From positions 2,418,001-2,482,000 of the forward strand of contig CP000699.1 in assembly GCA_000016765.1 (NCBI GenBank): 64,000 bases of DNA, given 5' to 3'. Positions 15,573-25,983 of this stretch are shown piece after piece. This DNA is from Rhizorhabdus wittichii RW1 (GTDB lineage Bacteria > Pseudomonadota > Alphaproteobacteria > Sphingomonadales > Sphingomonadaceae). The stretch's first letter is position 1, and each line of letters begins with the position of its first letter. The translations under genes were made by a program, and so were the position numbers. The notes below the pieces were generated by a model. The model saw only the letters and a list, made by a program, of their open reading frames with translations. It was not told where the DNA came from and did not search any database.

Positions 15573-18169
15573 GCTGTGAGTCCCTGAAGATCGGCGTTGG
15601 AGATGCGTCGGTTGAAATACCGCAGCCGCCGAATATGGCCGTTGAACACGAAGCTGCCGATACGACTGCCAAGGCTCAGACGGTCGACGCCGACCGGCAG
15701 CGCACCTGCTGCGTCGGTAAGTGGTACGCCGCCATCCAGCACCGAGACGAAGTCGTCGACCTTATAGGCCGTCCCCAGGCGACGGACGTTTCCGATCATG
15801 GCCGCTGCATGGGTCAGTGCGGCCGAGGTAGCGCCGCCTGATAGATATTGCGACCTGATGCTGTTCGCGTCTGGAAGTAGCATCTGCATGGCGTTGTTGG
15901 TGGTGCCGTCGCTCGCGGCCAGGATGATATTGGCCGCCGAGAATACCGATGCTGAAACGTCGGCGATGAACGCCCCTTCCGCCGGATTGTACCAACTCGA
16001 AAAACCCGCACCCGATATAACCGGCAGGTCGGCAGAGCGTGTCACCTGACTAGCTCCGGTGAGAACATAGGAGGTGATATCGGTCCCGGCCTCAACCATG
16101 ATGCCGCTGACCTTGAAGCTACGCGCGCTGTTACCCAGATATTTGATCACCCCGCAATAGGAGTTGGGCGAGGCGCTCGTGGTGATCGCCAGGCTGACCC
16201 GATAGAGACCGCCGCCATAGTCCTCGACCTTCCCGCCGTTCGCTGGGGTCGGGGAACGCACGACACCGCCCAGGTTGAACACGAAATCGTTGGACGCGTG
16301 TTGGTTGACGTCGTTGCCAAAAGCTGGAGCGCCACCATCATCCATCCGGACGAATATGCTGATGACGCGTGCGGCAGACGCGGGGACCGCATAGTTCGTC
16401 ACATAGAAATAGGTTTCTTGTGACGCCGCCCTCTGCAAGGCAAGGCCAGTCCCCGCCGCAAGGCCGGCGAAGGTGGTGGTGGCGACCAGCCCGCCTCGGG
16501 TAGTCGGGAGCCCGGTCACGAACTCGCTGTCGATCAGGTAGTTCGTCCGCTGCTCCTCGATCAGCAAACCCCTGGGAGCCAGCGTGACCGGATCATAGTT
16601 GAAACGCGGGGCTTGATAGGCATCGGTCGTTGTCGGCGCGTATGTCCGGGCCTTCGTCTGGTACGTGACCGGTTCGAGCTGGGCGGCCGATAGATAGACG
16701 CCCGAGGCGCCGTCGCCGGGATAGGAGACGGTATTGTCCGCAGAACAGCAGAAGATGGCATTGTAGCCCGAGGTCTGGCGGAGCCCTTTGAGCGAGCACC
16801 GGTAGAAGCCGTTTGCCGCCGCCTCGATCGTTGCGACTGCCCCGGTACCGGTGACGGTCCCCACCACGCCCGTCGCGACGTTGAAATAGGCAGAATTGGC
16901 AGTGCTCAGTTGGAGCAGGACCCAATCGCGCCCGGCCGGCTTGGCATAAACCGACAGGACCTCATACAAGCCGACGGTGCCGACATTCTGTTGCACGTAA
17001 TGGGTGCTGCTGGTCGCCGCCTCCACCAATTTATCGGCGGTGGCGGTACCGTCCGGCGCAATCGCCGCGTTTGCGACGACGGTGGCGTTGCCCTTGGTCC
17101 AGGCAGCATTGTCGAACTCTTGCGAGCGGGCAAAGAGGTTGCACGCCGCGAACGTGATCTTACCGGTCTGGTCGACCAGCGTTGCTGCGCTGGCGCGGGT
17201 AAAGCTGATCCTCGGGTCGAGCGCCGCTGATGCGAGAAAGTCGAAGTCGAGAACGAGGCCCGACATCTCCCCCGCGCCGAGATCGTCGAAGGCGAGCCAC
17301 TTATTCGCCGCGACCTTCATCACCGTAGCGACCGAACCTTGGGCGCGGAGCTTGTAGCCGGGGGTCGCGACGATCGTCACGCCGACTGCGCCGGTCAGAC
17401 GTACTTCGCCCGCCCCCAATCCGGCAATCCTAAACCAACCCCCGACCGGCCAGATCAGATCGTTGTCGGCGGAGATCAACATGCTCAGCGCCCCAGCCTG
17501 ATCCGCCATGAGCCAAAGGCTCTGATCGGCCTCGGCGAGCGAGTAGAGCGTGCCCGAGATCGGCTTGATCCCTTGGGTTATCCGCTTGTTGGTCAGCGTC
17601 TGCGCATCGCTGGTGCCGACGATCGCCCCGGTGGGCGCGGCCTTCGGCGTTCCCCATGCCGATCCGGTTGATACCGGGATGCCCGCGCCCGGATAAACCA
17701 TCGGCGCCGCTAGTGCTGCATCGCGGGCGGTTTCCGCCGCCGCCTTGGCCGAGACGGCAGCGTCGCGCGCCGTTTCGGCTTGCACCTTGGCGGCGCCGGC
17801 TGTCGTCGCCGATCCGGCGGCTTCCCCGGCCTTGGTGGTGGCAATGGTAGCCGAGCCCGCCGCCGCTACGGCATAGCCCTCGGCTTCGTCGAGGATTTCC
17901 CCTGCCACGTCTGCCGCGCCATTCGCCAGCTCACGCTCGCGGCAGGGGTAATAGACCGTGTTCCCGCTTCCATCGAGCAGCGGGTAATAGCCGAGCGGCC
18001 CGTGCGTCGGATCGGTCGACGGCTTGCCGTCCGCGTCGAAGCTGTCCGGATCGGTGACGCTGCCGGCAATCAGGTTGAAATTATACTGGCGCAGGGCGTC
18101 GCTGGCGTCGGCGAGATCGCCGACTCGCGCCGCCAGGGCCACCAGGGTAGGATTGTCGATTTCAGGCAT
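15569..18169 (-). CDS. Tail fibre / receptor-binding protein
   Basis: 866 residues. The N-terminal 110 residues resemble a tail-attachment part. An Ala-rich coiled stretch (about 90-155: repeated AAETARDAA units) follows. From about 305 on there are repeated jelly-roll-like units: 'LDFDFLASAALDPRISFTRA' precedes 'NLFARSQEFDNAAW' and 'TADKLVEAATSSTHYV', then 'PRFNYDPVTLAPRGLLIEEQ'. The last set is characteristic of phage head-spike/tail-fibre carbohydrate-binding modules. It should contact the host surface and define host range. Confidence 0.75.
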   Translation of the reverse strand: MPEIDNPTLVALAARVGDLADASDALRQYNFNLIAGSVTDPDSFDADGKPSTDPTHGPLGYYPLLDGSGNTVYYPCRERELANGAADVAGEILDEAEGYAVAAAGSATIATTKAGEAAGSATTAGAAKVQAETARDAAVSAKAAAETARDAALAAPMVYPGAGIPVSTGSAWGTPKAAPTGAIVGTSDAQTLTNKRITQGIKPISGTLYSLAEADQSLWLMADQAGALSMLISADNDLIWPVGGWFRIAGLGAGEVRLTGAVGVTIVATPGYKLRAQGSVATVMKVAANKWLAFDDLGAGEMSGLVLDFDFLASAALDPRISFTRASAATLVDQTGKITFAACNLFARSQEFDNAAWTKGNATVVANAAIAPDGTATADKLVEAATSSTHYVQQNVGTVGLYEVLSVYAKPAGRDWVLLQLSTANSAYFNVATGVVGTVTGTGAVATIEAAANGFYRCSLKGLRQTSGYNAIFCCSADNTVSYPGDGASGVYLSAAQLEPVTYQTKARTYAPTTTDAYQAPRFNYDPVTLAPRGLLIEEQRTNYLIDSEFVTGLPTTRGGLVATTTFAGLAAGTGLALQRAASQETYFYVTNYAVPASAARVISIFVRMDDGGAPAFGNDVNQHASNDFVFNLGGVVRSPTPANGGKVEDYGGGLYRVSLAITTSASPNSYCGVIKYLGNSARSFKVSGIMVEAGTDITSYVLTGASQVTRSADLPVISGAGFSSWYNPAEGAFIADVSASVFSAANIILAASDGTTNNAMQMLLPDANSIRSQYLSGGATSAALTHAAAMIGNVRRLGTAYKVDDFVSVLDGGVPLTDAAGALPVGVDRLSLGSRIGSFVFNGHIRRLRYFNRRISNADLQGLTA

Positions 18170-18179
18170 GCGCCATCCT

Positions 18180-18779
18180 TCAGGGCAGGGGTGGATATCC
18201 GGCGGTGATGTCGATCGCGGCGAGTGCCGCTTCGTCCTCTGCCGCGTCGATCAGGGCACGGATCGCGGTTCCGGCATCCTGACAGGCTTGCAGATGGGCC
18301 TCGACCGCATCGCCGATCGCGATCATCTGCGCCGCGTCGAGCGTCACGACGCTGTTGTCCGCGAGGGTCCATTCCTTCGACCAGGGTTCCCCGGTCATCT
18401 GCGCGCGCGTGGCAGACAAGGCCGCGCCTGCGACAAAGAGCTGGCTGTTGCTGACCGGATCGTTGCGCGTGTCGACGACGCCGACGCCCGGCACCAAGCA
18501 CCCGCCGGTCATGCGCATGAAGCGGATGTCCTTTGCCTCGCTCCACCGTGCCGACCGCAGTTCCTCCAGCGCGGTGTCGTCGGGAATGAAGCTGGAGCCA
18601 TCGGCCGAGATCGTGCCGGGCCGCAGGTCGGCCCGGTCGAGCCGCACCGCTACCTCGCCCTCGCGGAGCCAATGCGGCAGCAGCGCGACCGTTTCCTCGC
18701 AATACGTCCGCACGGCCTCGCCGGGCCTGCCCAGCACATAGCCAAGCACGCGCTCTTCCATCGGGTCTGGGGCGACCAT
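18180..18779 (-). CDS. Tail fibre assembly-type protein (DUF4376-like)
   Basis: 199 residues. The C-terminal half has WSKEWTLADNSVVTLDAAQMIAIGDAVEAH, the pattern of DUF4376 found in tail-fibre proteins and chaperones. The N-terminal half is not recognised. The start at 18779 is chosen because a GAGGTGA site precedes it and it begins 5 bases after the stop of the preceding gene. It sits just upstream of the fibre gene. Confidence 0.6.
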   Translation of the reverse strand: MVAPDPMEERVLGYVLGRPGEAVRTYCEETVALLPHWLREGEVAVRLDRADLRPGTISADGSSFIPDDTALEELRSARWSEAKDIRFMRMTGGCLVPGVGVVDTRNDPVSNSQLFVAGAALSATRAQMTGEPWSKEWTLADNSVVTLDAAQMIAIGDAVEAHLQACQDAGTAIRALIDAAEDEAALAAIDITAGYPPLP

Positions 18780-18784
18780 CCCGC

Positions 18785-21700
18785 TCACCTCTTGCTGATC
18801 AGATAGACGACGCCACAACCGGCATTCATGTAGACGCCGCTGGTCCCGCCATTGAACTGCGGCTCGATATAATGGGTGCCGGCGGCGAGCCCACTGAACA
18901 CCGTCGCGAACACCGCACAGGGCATATAGGCCCCGGCGCCCGACGACGGCCCGACCCGCGTCTCCACGGCCGAATGCGAGCTGTTGTACCGAACGAACCG
19001 GGTCGCCGTCGACGGGACGCCGCTCGTATAGTTGAGGAAGCCGACGAAGATGCAGACCACATCGGCCGCATAGTCGAGCACGATCGTTGCCTCGGCGCCG
19101 AAGCCGACATAGCCGCCGGTTCCGATCACGTTGGACGGCGACAGCGCGGCCCCCGCCTTGGTCACGCTGTTCGACACCAGATTGGGCGTGGTGACCGATC
19201 CGGTGGCCGTCAGGTTGCCATAAATCTGGACGTTGCCGCCGCTGATCGACAGCACCTTGGTCCAGGCACCGCCGACGGGATTGGAGATATGGACCTCGCG
19301 CGCGCCGAACGCGACGTTGCTCGTGGTGACGCCGGGCGAAGTCTCGGCCTGTGCGGAGATGAAGGCCGTTGCGCCGGAACCGGCATTGGCGGTGATCGAC
19401 CAGAACCCCTTCGTCCGCCCGTCGAGCGTCGCGATCGCGCCGGTATGCTGCGTGACCGTCGTTCCAACGCCGCCGATATAGGCGTTGAGAAAGCTATAGT
19501 GGTTCGCCTCGGTCGTCGTCAGATTGGCGACTGCGGTATCAAGATCGCTGATGCTTGAAGAATTCGCGCTCAGCGTCGCGCCGTGGCTGGTGAGCGTCGC
19601 GTTGACGGTGGACAGCGCCGAGGCGCGGGCAGAGCTTTCATCGCTGATCGCCTCTTCCAGCGTCGACACCTGCGCCGCGAGATCGGCCTCGACGCCATCG
19701 ACCTGCGATTGCAGGTCGGAGATCGCCGTAGCCCGCGCGCCGGCTTCGTCGCTCACCGCGTCCTGTACCGACGTGATCGCCGCTTCACGGTTGCTGGTTT
19801 CGCTGGCGATCGCGGCCGTCACCGTATCGATCGCCGTGGCCCGCGCCGCCGCCTCATCGGCGATCGCCGTCCCCAGCGACGCGACACTGGCCGCCAGATC
19901 ACCGCCGAGAGTGGTCAACGACGCCGAGATTTCAGCATCGCGCTCGGCGTAGGTCTGGGTCGGGCTGACCTTGACGGTATCGACGTCGAGTATCCACGCG
20001 GAGCCGTCGAGCGATTTGGCGCCCATCAGCGCCATGTCGGTGACAATCGCGGTATCCCCGTCGATCCGCGCCTGTGTCTCGCGGCGCTGCACCGTGTGCA
20101 GATGCTCGCCATCCATCCATGCCAGCGCCTGCGCCCGAGCCTCACGAGTTTCGTCGAGCAGCATCGTCTTGAGGTAGTTGGTCAGCAGCTGCGCCAGGTG
20201 GGCGCGCTCCTGCTCGACGATCGCGGTCATCGCCAGAGCATCGGCAACGACTTCCTCGGCAAGCTTGTCGGCGACATAGGTCCCGGCCGGCGCACCAGCG
20301 GTCGCACCCGGCTCGGCCGGCTTGAGGTCCTGCAATGTCGGGCCGGCGCCACCGTCATAACGGATGTCGGCCGGGTCGATCGACGCCGACAGGTTAAACC
20401 AGATCGCAGCGTTGGTGCCGGGGGCGACGCCGCTGGTCGGCGCGGTGCCGACATGCAGCCAGCGCGATCCATCCGGCATGTCGACGACATCGCCTTCGCG
20501 GTAGCTTTCGGCCGCGATGTAGCGGCCGCGATCGAGCAGCACCGCACTGAACGCGATGTCGGACAAGGCGTGGACCTGCCATGTCCGCTCCGCCTGCACC
20601 GCCATCCGCCAATAGGGCGGGCTCACCTCGATCTGCTGGATATCGCCGACCATGGGCAGGGCGGTGCCGTCGCTGCGCAGCGTCGCCACCGGTTCGCCGA
20701 TCCCGATCGGCGCGACGAACAACTGGCCGAGCCAGGACACGCCAGCCACCGCGTTCACGCTCGCGGCGATCCGTTGGATGATCGCGCGCGCCGTCACCTG
20801 CTCGCCCAGATAGAGCGACAGGTTCCACGGCCGCGCCGCGTCGAGCGCATCGAGCGAGGCACCCGAGACGCGATCCACCTTACCCAGCTTGTGCGCGATC
20901 CGCCGGATGATCTCGCCCGGCTTGCGCGCCCACCCGTCCGGGCCGGCCGCGTCGCCCGACACGAGATAGCTCGGTATCCCTTCCAGCGGCGCGCCGTGGC
21001 GCACCAGGCCCAGCGCCTTGCACGTCCCGATATAGCCGCGCGGGATCGCCGCCGCCTTCAGCGCCGCGAGATTGGCATAGTCGCCGATCGAGAAGGGAAA
21101 CCGCACCAGGCGCTCCAGCGCGGCGTTGAGCGACTGGATCGCGCCATAGGCCGATAGCTGGACGATCATGTCCACGCTGTCGATCATCACGCCGGGCACA
21201 TAGCGCGGCTCGCCCAGGCACCAGGGCTTGGGGGTGCCTTTCTGCCCTGCCTCGCCCTCGACGCCGGTCGTTCCCGCATACAGGTCGAGCAGCGGCGTAT
21301 CTAGCCAGCGGTCATCCACCGCGAAATCGATCGTCGCGGTCAGCGCCTCGACCTTGGGCTGGGCCGTCACGATGCCGTCGAAGCGCAGGACATAATCGCC
21401 CCAGGCCGCGCCCACCTCGCCGCGCCACAGCCGCAGCCGCGCGTCGGCCAGCGCGTAGCGCGGCAGATCGGGGAAGGCCTCCGTCATCAGCGTGACGGTC
21501 GACGACGGCGTATCGATCTGCCCGTCGAAGGCGCCCGAGAACAGATCGTACCGCAGCTTGGGGAGCTGCGCGATGGCGGGCCACCACACCGCCCCGTCGA
21601 GGTGGCAGACGGCCGGATCGTCATGGCTGGCGGCGCGCAGCGTCACCGCCTCCCCGGCCACAGGGTCCCAACCGTCGATCTGGATTAGCGTCGCCCGCAT
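18785..21700 (-). CDS. Central tail / host-specificity protein
   Basis: 971 residues, starting at ATG overlapping the preceding stop (ATGA). Roughly 1-400 look like a tail-hub domain ('TLIQIDGWDPVAGEAVTLRAA' start). About 590-720 is a coiled coil of repeated 'SDEAGARATAISDLQSQVDG'-like heptads. The last 200 residues are a beta-rich tip (GNVQIYGNLTATGSVTTPNL, fibre-like trimer pattern). The position after the tape measure and distal tail genes and before fibre genes fits a lambda J-like role, but sequence identity to J is not evident. Confidence 0.65.
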   Translation of the reverse strand: MRATLIQIDGWDPVAGEAVTLRAASHDDPAVCHLDGAVWWPAIAQLPKLRYDLFSGAFDGQIDTPSSTVTLMTEAFPDLPRYALADARLRLWRGEVGAAWGDYVLRFDGIVTAQPKVEALTATIDFAVDDRWLDTPLLDLYAGTTGVEGEAGQKGTPKPWCLGEPRYVPGVMIDSVDMIVQLSAYGAIQSLNAALERLVRFPFSIGDYANLAALKAAAIPRGYIGTCKALGLVRHGAPLEGIPSYLVSGDAAGPDGWARKPGEIIRRIAHKLGKVDRVSGASLDALDAARPWNLSLYLGEQVTARAIIQRIAASVNAVAGVSWLGQLFVAPIGIGEPVATLRSDGTALPMVGDIQQIEVSPPYWRMAVQAERTWQVHALSDIAFSAVLLDRGRYIAAESYREGDVVDMPDGSRWLHVGTAPTSGVAPGTNAAIWFNLSASIDPADIRYDGGAGPTLQDLKPAEPGATAGAPAGTYVADKLAEEVVADALAMTAIVEQERAHLAQLLTNYLKTMLLDETREARAQALAWMDGEHLHTVQRRETQARIDGDTAIVTDMALMGAKSLDGSAWILDVDTVKVSPTQTYAERDAEISASLTTLGGDLAASVASLGTAIADEAAARATAIDTVTAAIASETSNREAAITSVQDAVSDEAGARATAISDLQSQVDGVEADLAAQVSTLEEAISDESSARASALSTVNATLTSHGATLSANSSSISDLDTAVANLTTTEANHYSFLNAYIGGVGTTVTQHTGAIATLDGRTKGFWSITANAGSGATAFISAQAETSPGVTTSNVAFGAREVHISNPVGGAWTKVLSISGGNVQIYGNLTATGSVTTPNLVSNSVTKAGAALSPSNVIGTGGYVGFGAEATIVLDYAADVVCIFVGFLNYTSGVPSTATRFVRYNSSHSAVETRVGPSSGAGAYMPCAVFATVFSGLAAGTHYIEPQFNGGTSGVYMNAGCGVVYLISKR

Positions 21701-22500
21701 CAGATCACGCTCACCAGATTGAGCCCCGCCGTGAACCCGTCGGCGCGCTGCCAGATCGCCGACAGGTCGCCGAAGCACGGCCCGAAATAGAAGCGGCGCT
21801 GCCGCATGGCGTCGGCCGCCGGATCGGTCAGGATCGCCAGCATCTCCGTATTGCCGATCGCCTCGATCATCGGCAGCCAGGCGGCTTCCACCTCATCCTT
21901 GTGGATCGCCTTATATGTCAGGCCGAGGGTGCGGAGCTTGCGCCCGCGTTTGCGCGTCATCACGCCGAGGCGGTTCCAGTCGACCGACCCCAAATCCTTG
22001 ACGCCCAGCCCGGCGCCGAAGCCGAAATTGCGCTCCAGTGCGAGATCGCGGCCGAGCACGATGCGCGCGACCACCGCCTGCCCCCCGGCAAGCCCGCCGA
22101 TCGTGAAGCGCCAATAGCGCGACGCCGCCGGCCCCGCCCCCTTGGGCGCCTGCCACAGCGCCACGCCGCGTCCGTTCACCGGCATTTCCGACCCGGCCAG
22201 GAACGGCAGAGCCGCCCCCGACCAGCCCGCAGGCGCGAAGCCCGGCCCCTGCGCGGCCGTGCTCGCCTCGACCTTCAACGTCATGGCCCCGGTCGCGCCG
22301 TCGCAGCCGAACAGGAACGCCGTGTCGCAGGCCATGTCGGAGCCCAGGTCGACGGTCAGCGACGCCGAGGCCCCGGCCGGGCTCTTCCAGACCACGCCCA
22401 TATGGTCGTTGCCGACATAGGCGGGATCGTGACCGGACGCGGAGCCGCTGGCCGTGACCGCTGCGAACGCGGCCGGCGGGACGATCAGAGCATTGGACAT
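21700..22500 (-). CDS. Distal tail protein (hypothetical)
   Basis: 266 residues with beta-rich blocks: 'ASLTVDLGSDMACDTAFLFG' (discoidin-like) near 47 and 'RYWRFTIGGLAGGQAVVARI' near 128. The last third reads 'KRGRKLRTLGLTYKAIHKDE', with the tail-assembly style of distal tail proteins. It lies between a small tail gene and the central tail protein. Position gives the function; no named domain is certain. Confidence 0.6.
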   Translation of the reverse strand: MSNALIVPPAAFAAVTASGSASGHDPAYVGNDHMGVVWKSPAGASASLTVDLGSDMACDTAFLFGCDGATGAMTLKVEASTAAQGPGFAPAGWSGAALPFLAGSEMPVNGRGVALWQAPKGAGPAASRYWRFTIGGLAGGQAVVARIVLGRDLALERNFGFGAGLGVKDLGSVDWNRLGVMTRKRGRKLRTLGLTYKAIHKDEVEAAWLPMIEAIGNTEMLAILTDPAADAMRQRRFYFGPCFGDLSAIWQRADGFTAGLNLVSVI

Positions 22501-22503
22501 GGC

Positions 22504-22866
22504 TTACCCGAACAGTTCGAGGGTCGTTTCTTCATTTTCCAGATCGAGTTCGATCCGGGCCGGGAGGCACGGCGCGTCGACCCGCTGATCGCTGTCGATC
22601 AGCCGATAGGTCGGCAATCCCGTCGTCGGGTCGATCCAGAGTTCCGCCTGCACCGGCACGGCGAAACGCCGCCGCTCGACGCCGAGCAGGGCGCCGCGCT
22701 GGTCGACACAGGCCTGCGCGTCCTCGGGTTCGTCGAAGAAGCCCTCCGCCGGGGGCGTCCCTTCATCGCGGGCGCCGGGAAAGCGGGCCTTGATCGGCGC
22801 GCTTTCCCAGCTTTCGGTCAGGGCCTCGCGCGAGGCCGCGGCGATATCGGCCGGCAGTGCTGGCAT
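22504..22866 (-). CDS. Small tail protein, unknown function
   Basis: 120 residues, acidic, ending 'RIELDLENEETTLELFG'. It is between the tape measure gene (1-base overlap) and the distal tail gene. In siphophages small proteins here help join tube and tip. No recognised domain. Confidence 0.55.
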   Translation of the reverse strand: MPALPADIAAASREALTESWESAPIKARFPGARDEGTPPAEGFFDEPEDAQACVDQRGALLGVERRRFAVPVQAELWIDPTTGLPTYRLIDSDQRVDAPCLPARIELDLENEETTLELFG

Positions 22867-25800
22867 TAGAAGGCCCTCCCGCCACCGATGAAGCCGAAGC
22901 CGCCCCCATTGGCCTTGAATGCCTCCAGCAGCGCCGCGAGCTGCGCGCTCTGCCCCTGCAATTGCCCGCTGATCTGGTCGAGCAGCTGGGCGCTGGTCTG
23001 GGTCGCGGTCGCCGTTTTCTCCGCGAACGGATCGGCGGCCGGGTCGCTGATCGGCACGGCATTGTCGATCGTCGCGATCGCCTTGGCGGTCGCCGCCTGT
23101 ATCTGATCGAACGCCGTGAAGAAGGCGGTGGTCGACCCGTACAACTGCCGCTCGATATCGAGGAAGGTCTGCGCGGCCGACTGATAGGCGTCCTGATCGA
23201 TCGAGCTGCCGGCGGCGATCCGATCGAGGAACGGCTGCAACTCGGCCTTGGCGGCGGCCTCCTGATCGCGCAGCGACAGCGGCGACGACGATCCCACCTT
23301 GAGCCCCTTCAGGAACTCGTTGAGGCTGGCCGAGGCCGCCTTGGTGTTGATCTTCACATCTTCCAGCTCAAGATTGTAGAGCCGTTGCGCCTCGGCCATC
23401 TGCTCGGCACCGGCGCCGCCCTCGCGAAGCGCCTCGACCGTCTTTTCCCATTTGTCGTTGAGTGCGTCGATCGCGGCGCCTACCGGATCGAGCCGGGCCT
23501 TCAGCGCCTTGGGGATCGCCTCGATATAGCCGGCCTTCGCAACGGCTTCCTCCAGATCATTGTCGGGATTGTTCAGGACATTCTTCGCCGCCTGCGAAAT
23601 CCCGTTGATCACCGCGCCGGCCAGCATCTGGCGGATCGCATATTCGACCGCCCCCTGCTGATCGTCGTCGAACTCGACGGCGCCTTTCTTGATCTTCAAC
23701 GACGTGCCGCCGGTATTGACGCGATAGTCGCCATGGCGCTGGCCGATGGTGATGTTCGGCGACGACAGCACCGTGCCGCCGAGCTGCTCGACGATGCGTT
23801 CCAGGCTGTTGACGACGCTGTTCGCGCTGGCGCTGGCGTTCTGCCGGGCGCTGCCGCTATTGCCCGTCGCCTTGCCGGCCGAGAACTCTCCGCCCGAAAA
23901 CGAGATGGTCGACGCGCCCCATTTGACGCCGCCGAGCAAGCCGCCGATCGCGCTGCCGACCAGGCCGCCCGCGATCGAGCCGAGCGGACCGGCGAAGCCC
24001 GCCAGCTTCCCCAGCTGTTTCCCGAACGTTTTGCCGAGCATGTCGCCGGCCTTCTCGCCCAGCGCGCCGCCAGCCATGGCCCCGAACTGCGAAGCCTGCG
24101 ACGATCCGACCAGGCTACCCGCTGCCGCACCGAGGCCGGCGCCCGCGAGCATCCGGCCCAGCGATTGCGTGAACTCGCCCGACAGCCCGAAGATACCCTC
24201 CATGTGCTTGCCGAGCTTGTCGACCGATCCCGCGACCTCGCCGTTGTCGCCGGGCTCGCCGACGATCGGGGGCGTCCCCTTCCATTTCAGCAACAGGTTG
24301 AGCGCGCTGTTGTTGGCCCGGCCGCCGCCGGCAACGGAGATCAGGTCGCCGATCAGCCGACCGGCCTTGCCGCCGATCAGGTCGGTCATGATGTCGGCCA
24401 TATCCTCGATCGCGGCGATATGTCGGTCATGGTAGTAATCAACGAAATCGTCGATCGCCGCCTTGCCCTTTTCGCCTACGATACCTGCGGCAACATCGCC
24501 ATTCTCGACGAGATCGCGGAGATCAGTCGCCCCGGTTGCCGAAATCGCACGGCGCATGGCTTCGGTGTCAGCCGCTGCCTTGCGCCTGTAGGCTTCGAGG
24601 CGGAGCAACCCGGCTTCGGTGCCGTCGAGCTTGCCGGCGTCGGTCAGTCGGTTGATGTCGGCTAGGGCGTCAGCATAGTCGCGCGCCGCCGTGGTGGTGG
24701 TCCCGTACTTGTCGCGAACCGCTTCCAGACGCCGAGCCAAGTCGCTGGCTTCCCGTTCCGCTTCGCGCTCCCGATCCTCCCGCGCCTTCTTCGACGCCTT
24801 CTCAGCCGCTTCGCGGGCGTCCTCCGCTTTGCGCTGCGCTTCCGCCGATTCGTATGCATCGCCTGCGGCCTTTCGCGCGATGATATCGCCTAGGGATAGA
24901 CCGGGCCGATTGAGCCCATAGGGATCGTCCGTCAGTTTTTCCGGCGCGCCCGCTCCTGGCCCGTCGGGGAGACCATAGCCCATCCAAAGAGAGCCGAGCG
25001 TCCGCCCCGCACCCACGCGGTCGATGCTGTCCGCGAGCTTGTTGACCTTCACGGTCAGAGCATCAACCCACGTGATGCTACCTTCATAAACACCGGTACT
25101 GCGCGTGAGGTTCTCAATGACACCATTGATCGACTCGCCGAGCCGGAAGAAGGCTCCGTTCAGGCCTTTGCCCCCAGCCTCCTTCGACCCGCCGATCCTC
25201 TCTTCCAGCGCGGTTAGTAGCGCTTCCTGCGCCTCGGCAGTTTTCCCCACCTTCGCCAGATGACCGATCGAATTCAGTGTTTCCGTTCCTAGGAACTTAA
25301 AGCCCCGCTCAAGTCCCTTGACCTCACCCTGCGCCAAGTTCTGGAGAACAGTTCCGACCTTTTCAGCATTCGACGAAAGGTCTCCGCCAAACACCTCCGA
25401 AAGGTCCGCCGCCCCTGCGATAGCGCGCTCGAACACGCTCCCGGCCACACCGCCGAACGAGGCCAATACCTGCTCGGCCGCCATGATATCTTCGGCGGGC
25501 GTCACCCAGGCGCCTTCCATGTCATTGGCAAGGGCGATCAGCTGATCGCGCGTCAGACCGGTAGTATTTCCGGTAGCCCGTAGCGCGGCATCTAGCCGGC
25601 GGACACCCCCCTCATACTCTTCGATGCCAGTGACACCGTGCGCCATCGCGAGGGTTACCGCCCCCAAGCCCGCCGCAGTTACGAGAGCTGTGCCCGACAG
25701 CCCGGCGAGTGCATTGCCAAGAACAGGCACGCGCGAGGCAGCCGTCTGCAATCCGCCGCCGATCCCATCACCGAGGTTGCGGCCGATAACGCTGCCGGAG

Positions 25801-25892
25801 TTGCCGAACTTCCTTTCAGCATCACCGAGCACCTTGCCCAACTCCGCCGAGAAATTCTGCCCATTCATCTTCAGGCGAGCGACGATATCCAT
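22866..25892 (-). CDS. Tail tape measure protein
   Basis: 1008 residues, the longest tail gene. It begins MDIVARLKMNGQNFSAELGKV, with hydrophobic glycine-rich segments in the centre (GSLVGSSQASQFGAMAGGAL and GPLGSIAGGLVGSAIGGLLG at about 590-660) and long helical stretches (EAQRKAEDAREAAEKASKKA near 365), as expected of a tape measure. It sets tail length and helps deliver DNA. The start at 25892 excludes an upstream extension that would cross a terminator. Confidence 0.85.
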   Translation of the reverse strand: MDIVARLKMNGQNFSAELGKVLGDAERKFGNSGSVIGRNLGDGIGGGLQTAASRVPVLGNALAGLSGTALVTAAGLGAVTLAMAHGVTGIEEYEGGVRRLDAALRATGNTTGLTRDQLIALANDMEGAWVTPAEDIMAAEQVLASFGGVAGSVFERAIAGAADLSEVFGGDLSSNAEKVGTVLQNLAQGEVKGLERGFKFLGTETLNSIGHLAKVGKTAEAQEALLTALEERIGGSKEAGGKGLNGAFFRLGESINGVIENLTRSTGVYEGSITWVDALTVKVNKLADSIDRVGAGRTLGSLWMGYGLPDGPGAGAPEKLTDDPYGLNRPGLSLGDIIARKAAGDAYESAEAQRKAEDAREAAEKASKKAREDREREAEREASDLARRLEAVRDKYGTTTTAARDYADALADINRLTDAGKLDGTEAGLLRLEAYRRKAAADTEAMRRAISATGATDLRDLVENGDVAAGIVGEKGKAAIDDFVDYYHDRHIAAIEDMADIMTDLIGGKAGRLIGDLISVAGGGRANNSALNLLLKWKGTPPIVGEPGDNGEVAGSVDKLGKHMEGIFGLSGEFTQSLGRMLAGAGLGAAAGSLVGSSQASQFGAMAGGALGEKAGDMLGKTFGKQLGKLAGFAGPLGSIAGGLVGSAIGGLLGGVKWGASTISFSGGEFSAGKATGNSGSARQNASASANSVVNSLERIVEQLGGTVLSSPNITIGQRHGDYRVNTGGTSLKIKKGAVEFDDDQQGAVEYAIRQMLAGAVINGISQAAKNVLNNPDNDLEEAVAKAGYIEAIPKALKARLDPVGAAIDALNDKWEKTVEALREGGAGAEQMAEAQRLYNLELEDVKINTKAASASLNEFLKGLKVGSSSPLSLRDQEAAAKAELQPFLDRIAAGSSIDQDAYQSAAQTFLDIERQLYGSTTAFFTAFDQIQAATAKAIATIDNAVPISDPAADPFAEKTATATQTSAQLLDQISGQLQGQSAQLAALLEAFKANGGGFGFIGGGRAF

Positions 25893-25908
25893 GCGATCCG
25901 CTCCACGA

Positions 25909-25939
25909 CAAAAGGGGCACAGACTTGCGCCTGTGCCCC
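25909..25939 (-). terminator. Rho-independent terminator before tape measure gene
   Basis: On the minus strand GGGGCACAG-N8-CTGTGCCCC is followed by TTTT. It lies 44 bases downstream of the stop of the preceding small gene, separating that gene as its own unit within the tail operon. Confidence 0.75.
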
Positions 25940-25983
25940 AAAAATTCAGCAATGCAATCGATCCGCGCCGGGTTTACTGCCGG

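Noticed and set aside
19583-21157. 524-codon plus-strand frame opposite the central tail protein
   Set aside because: Arg-rich shadow frame.
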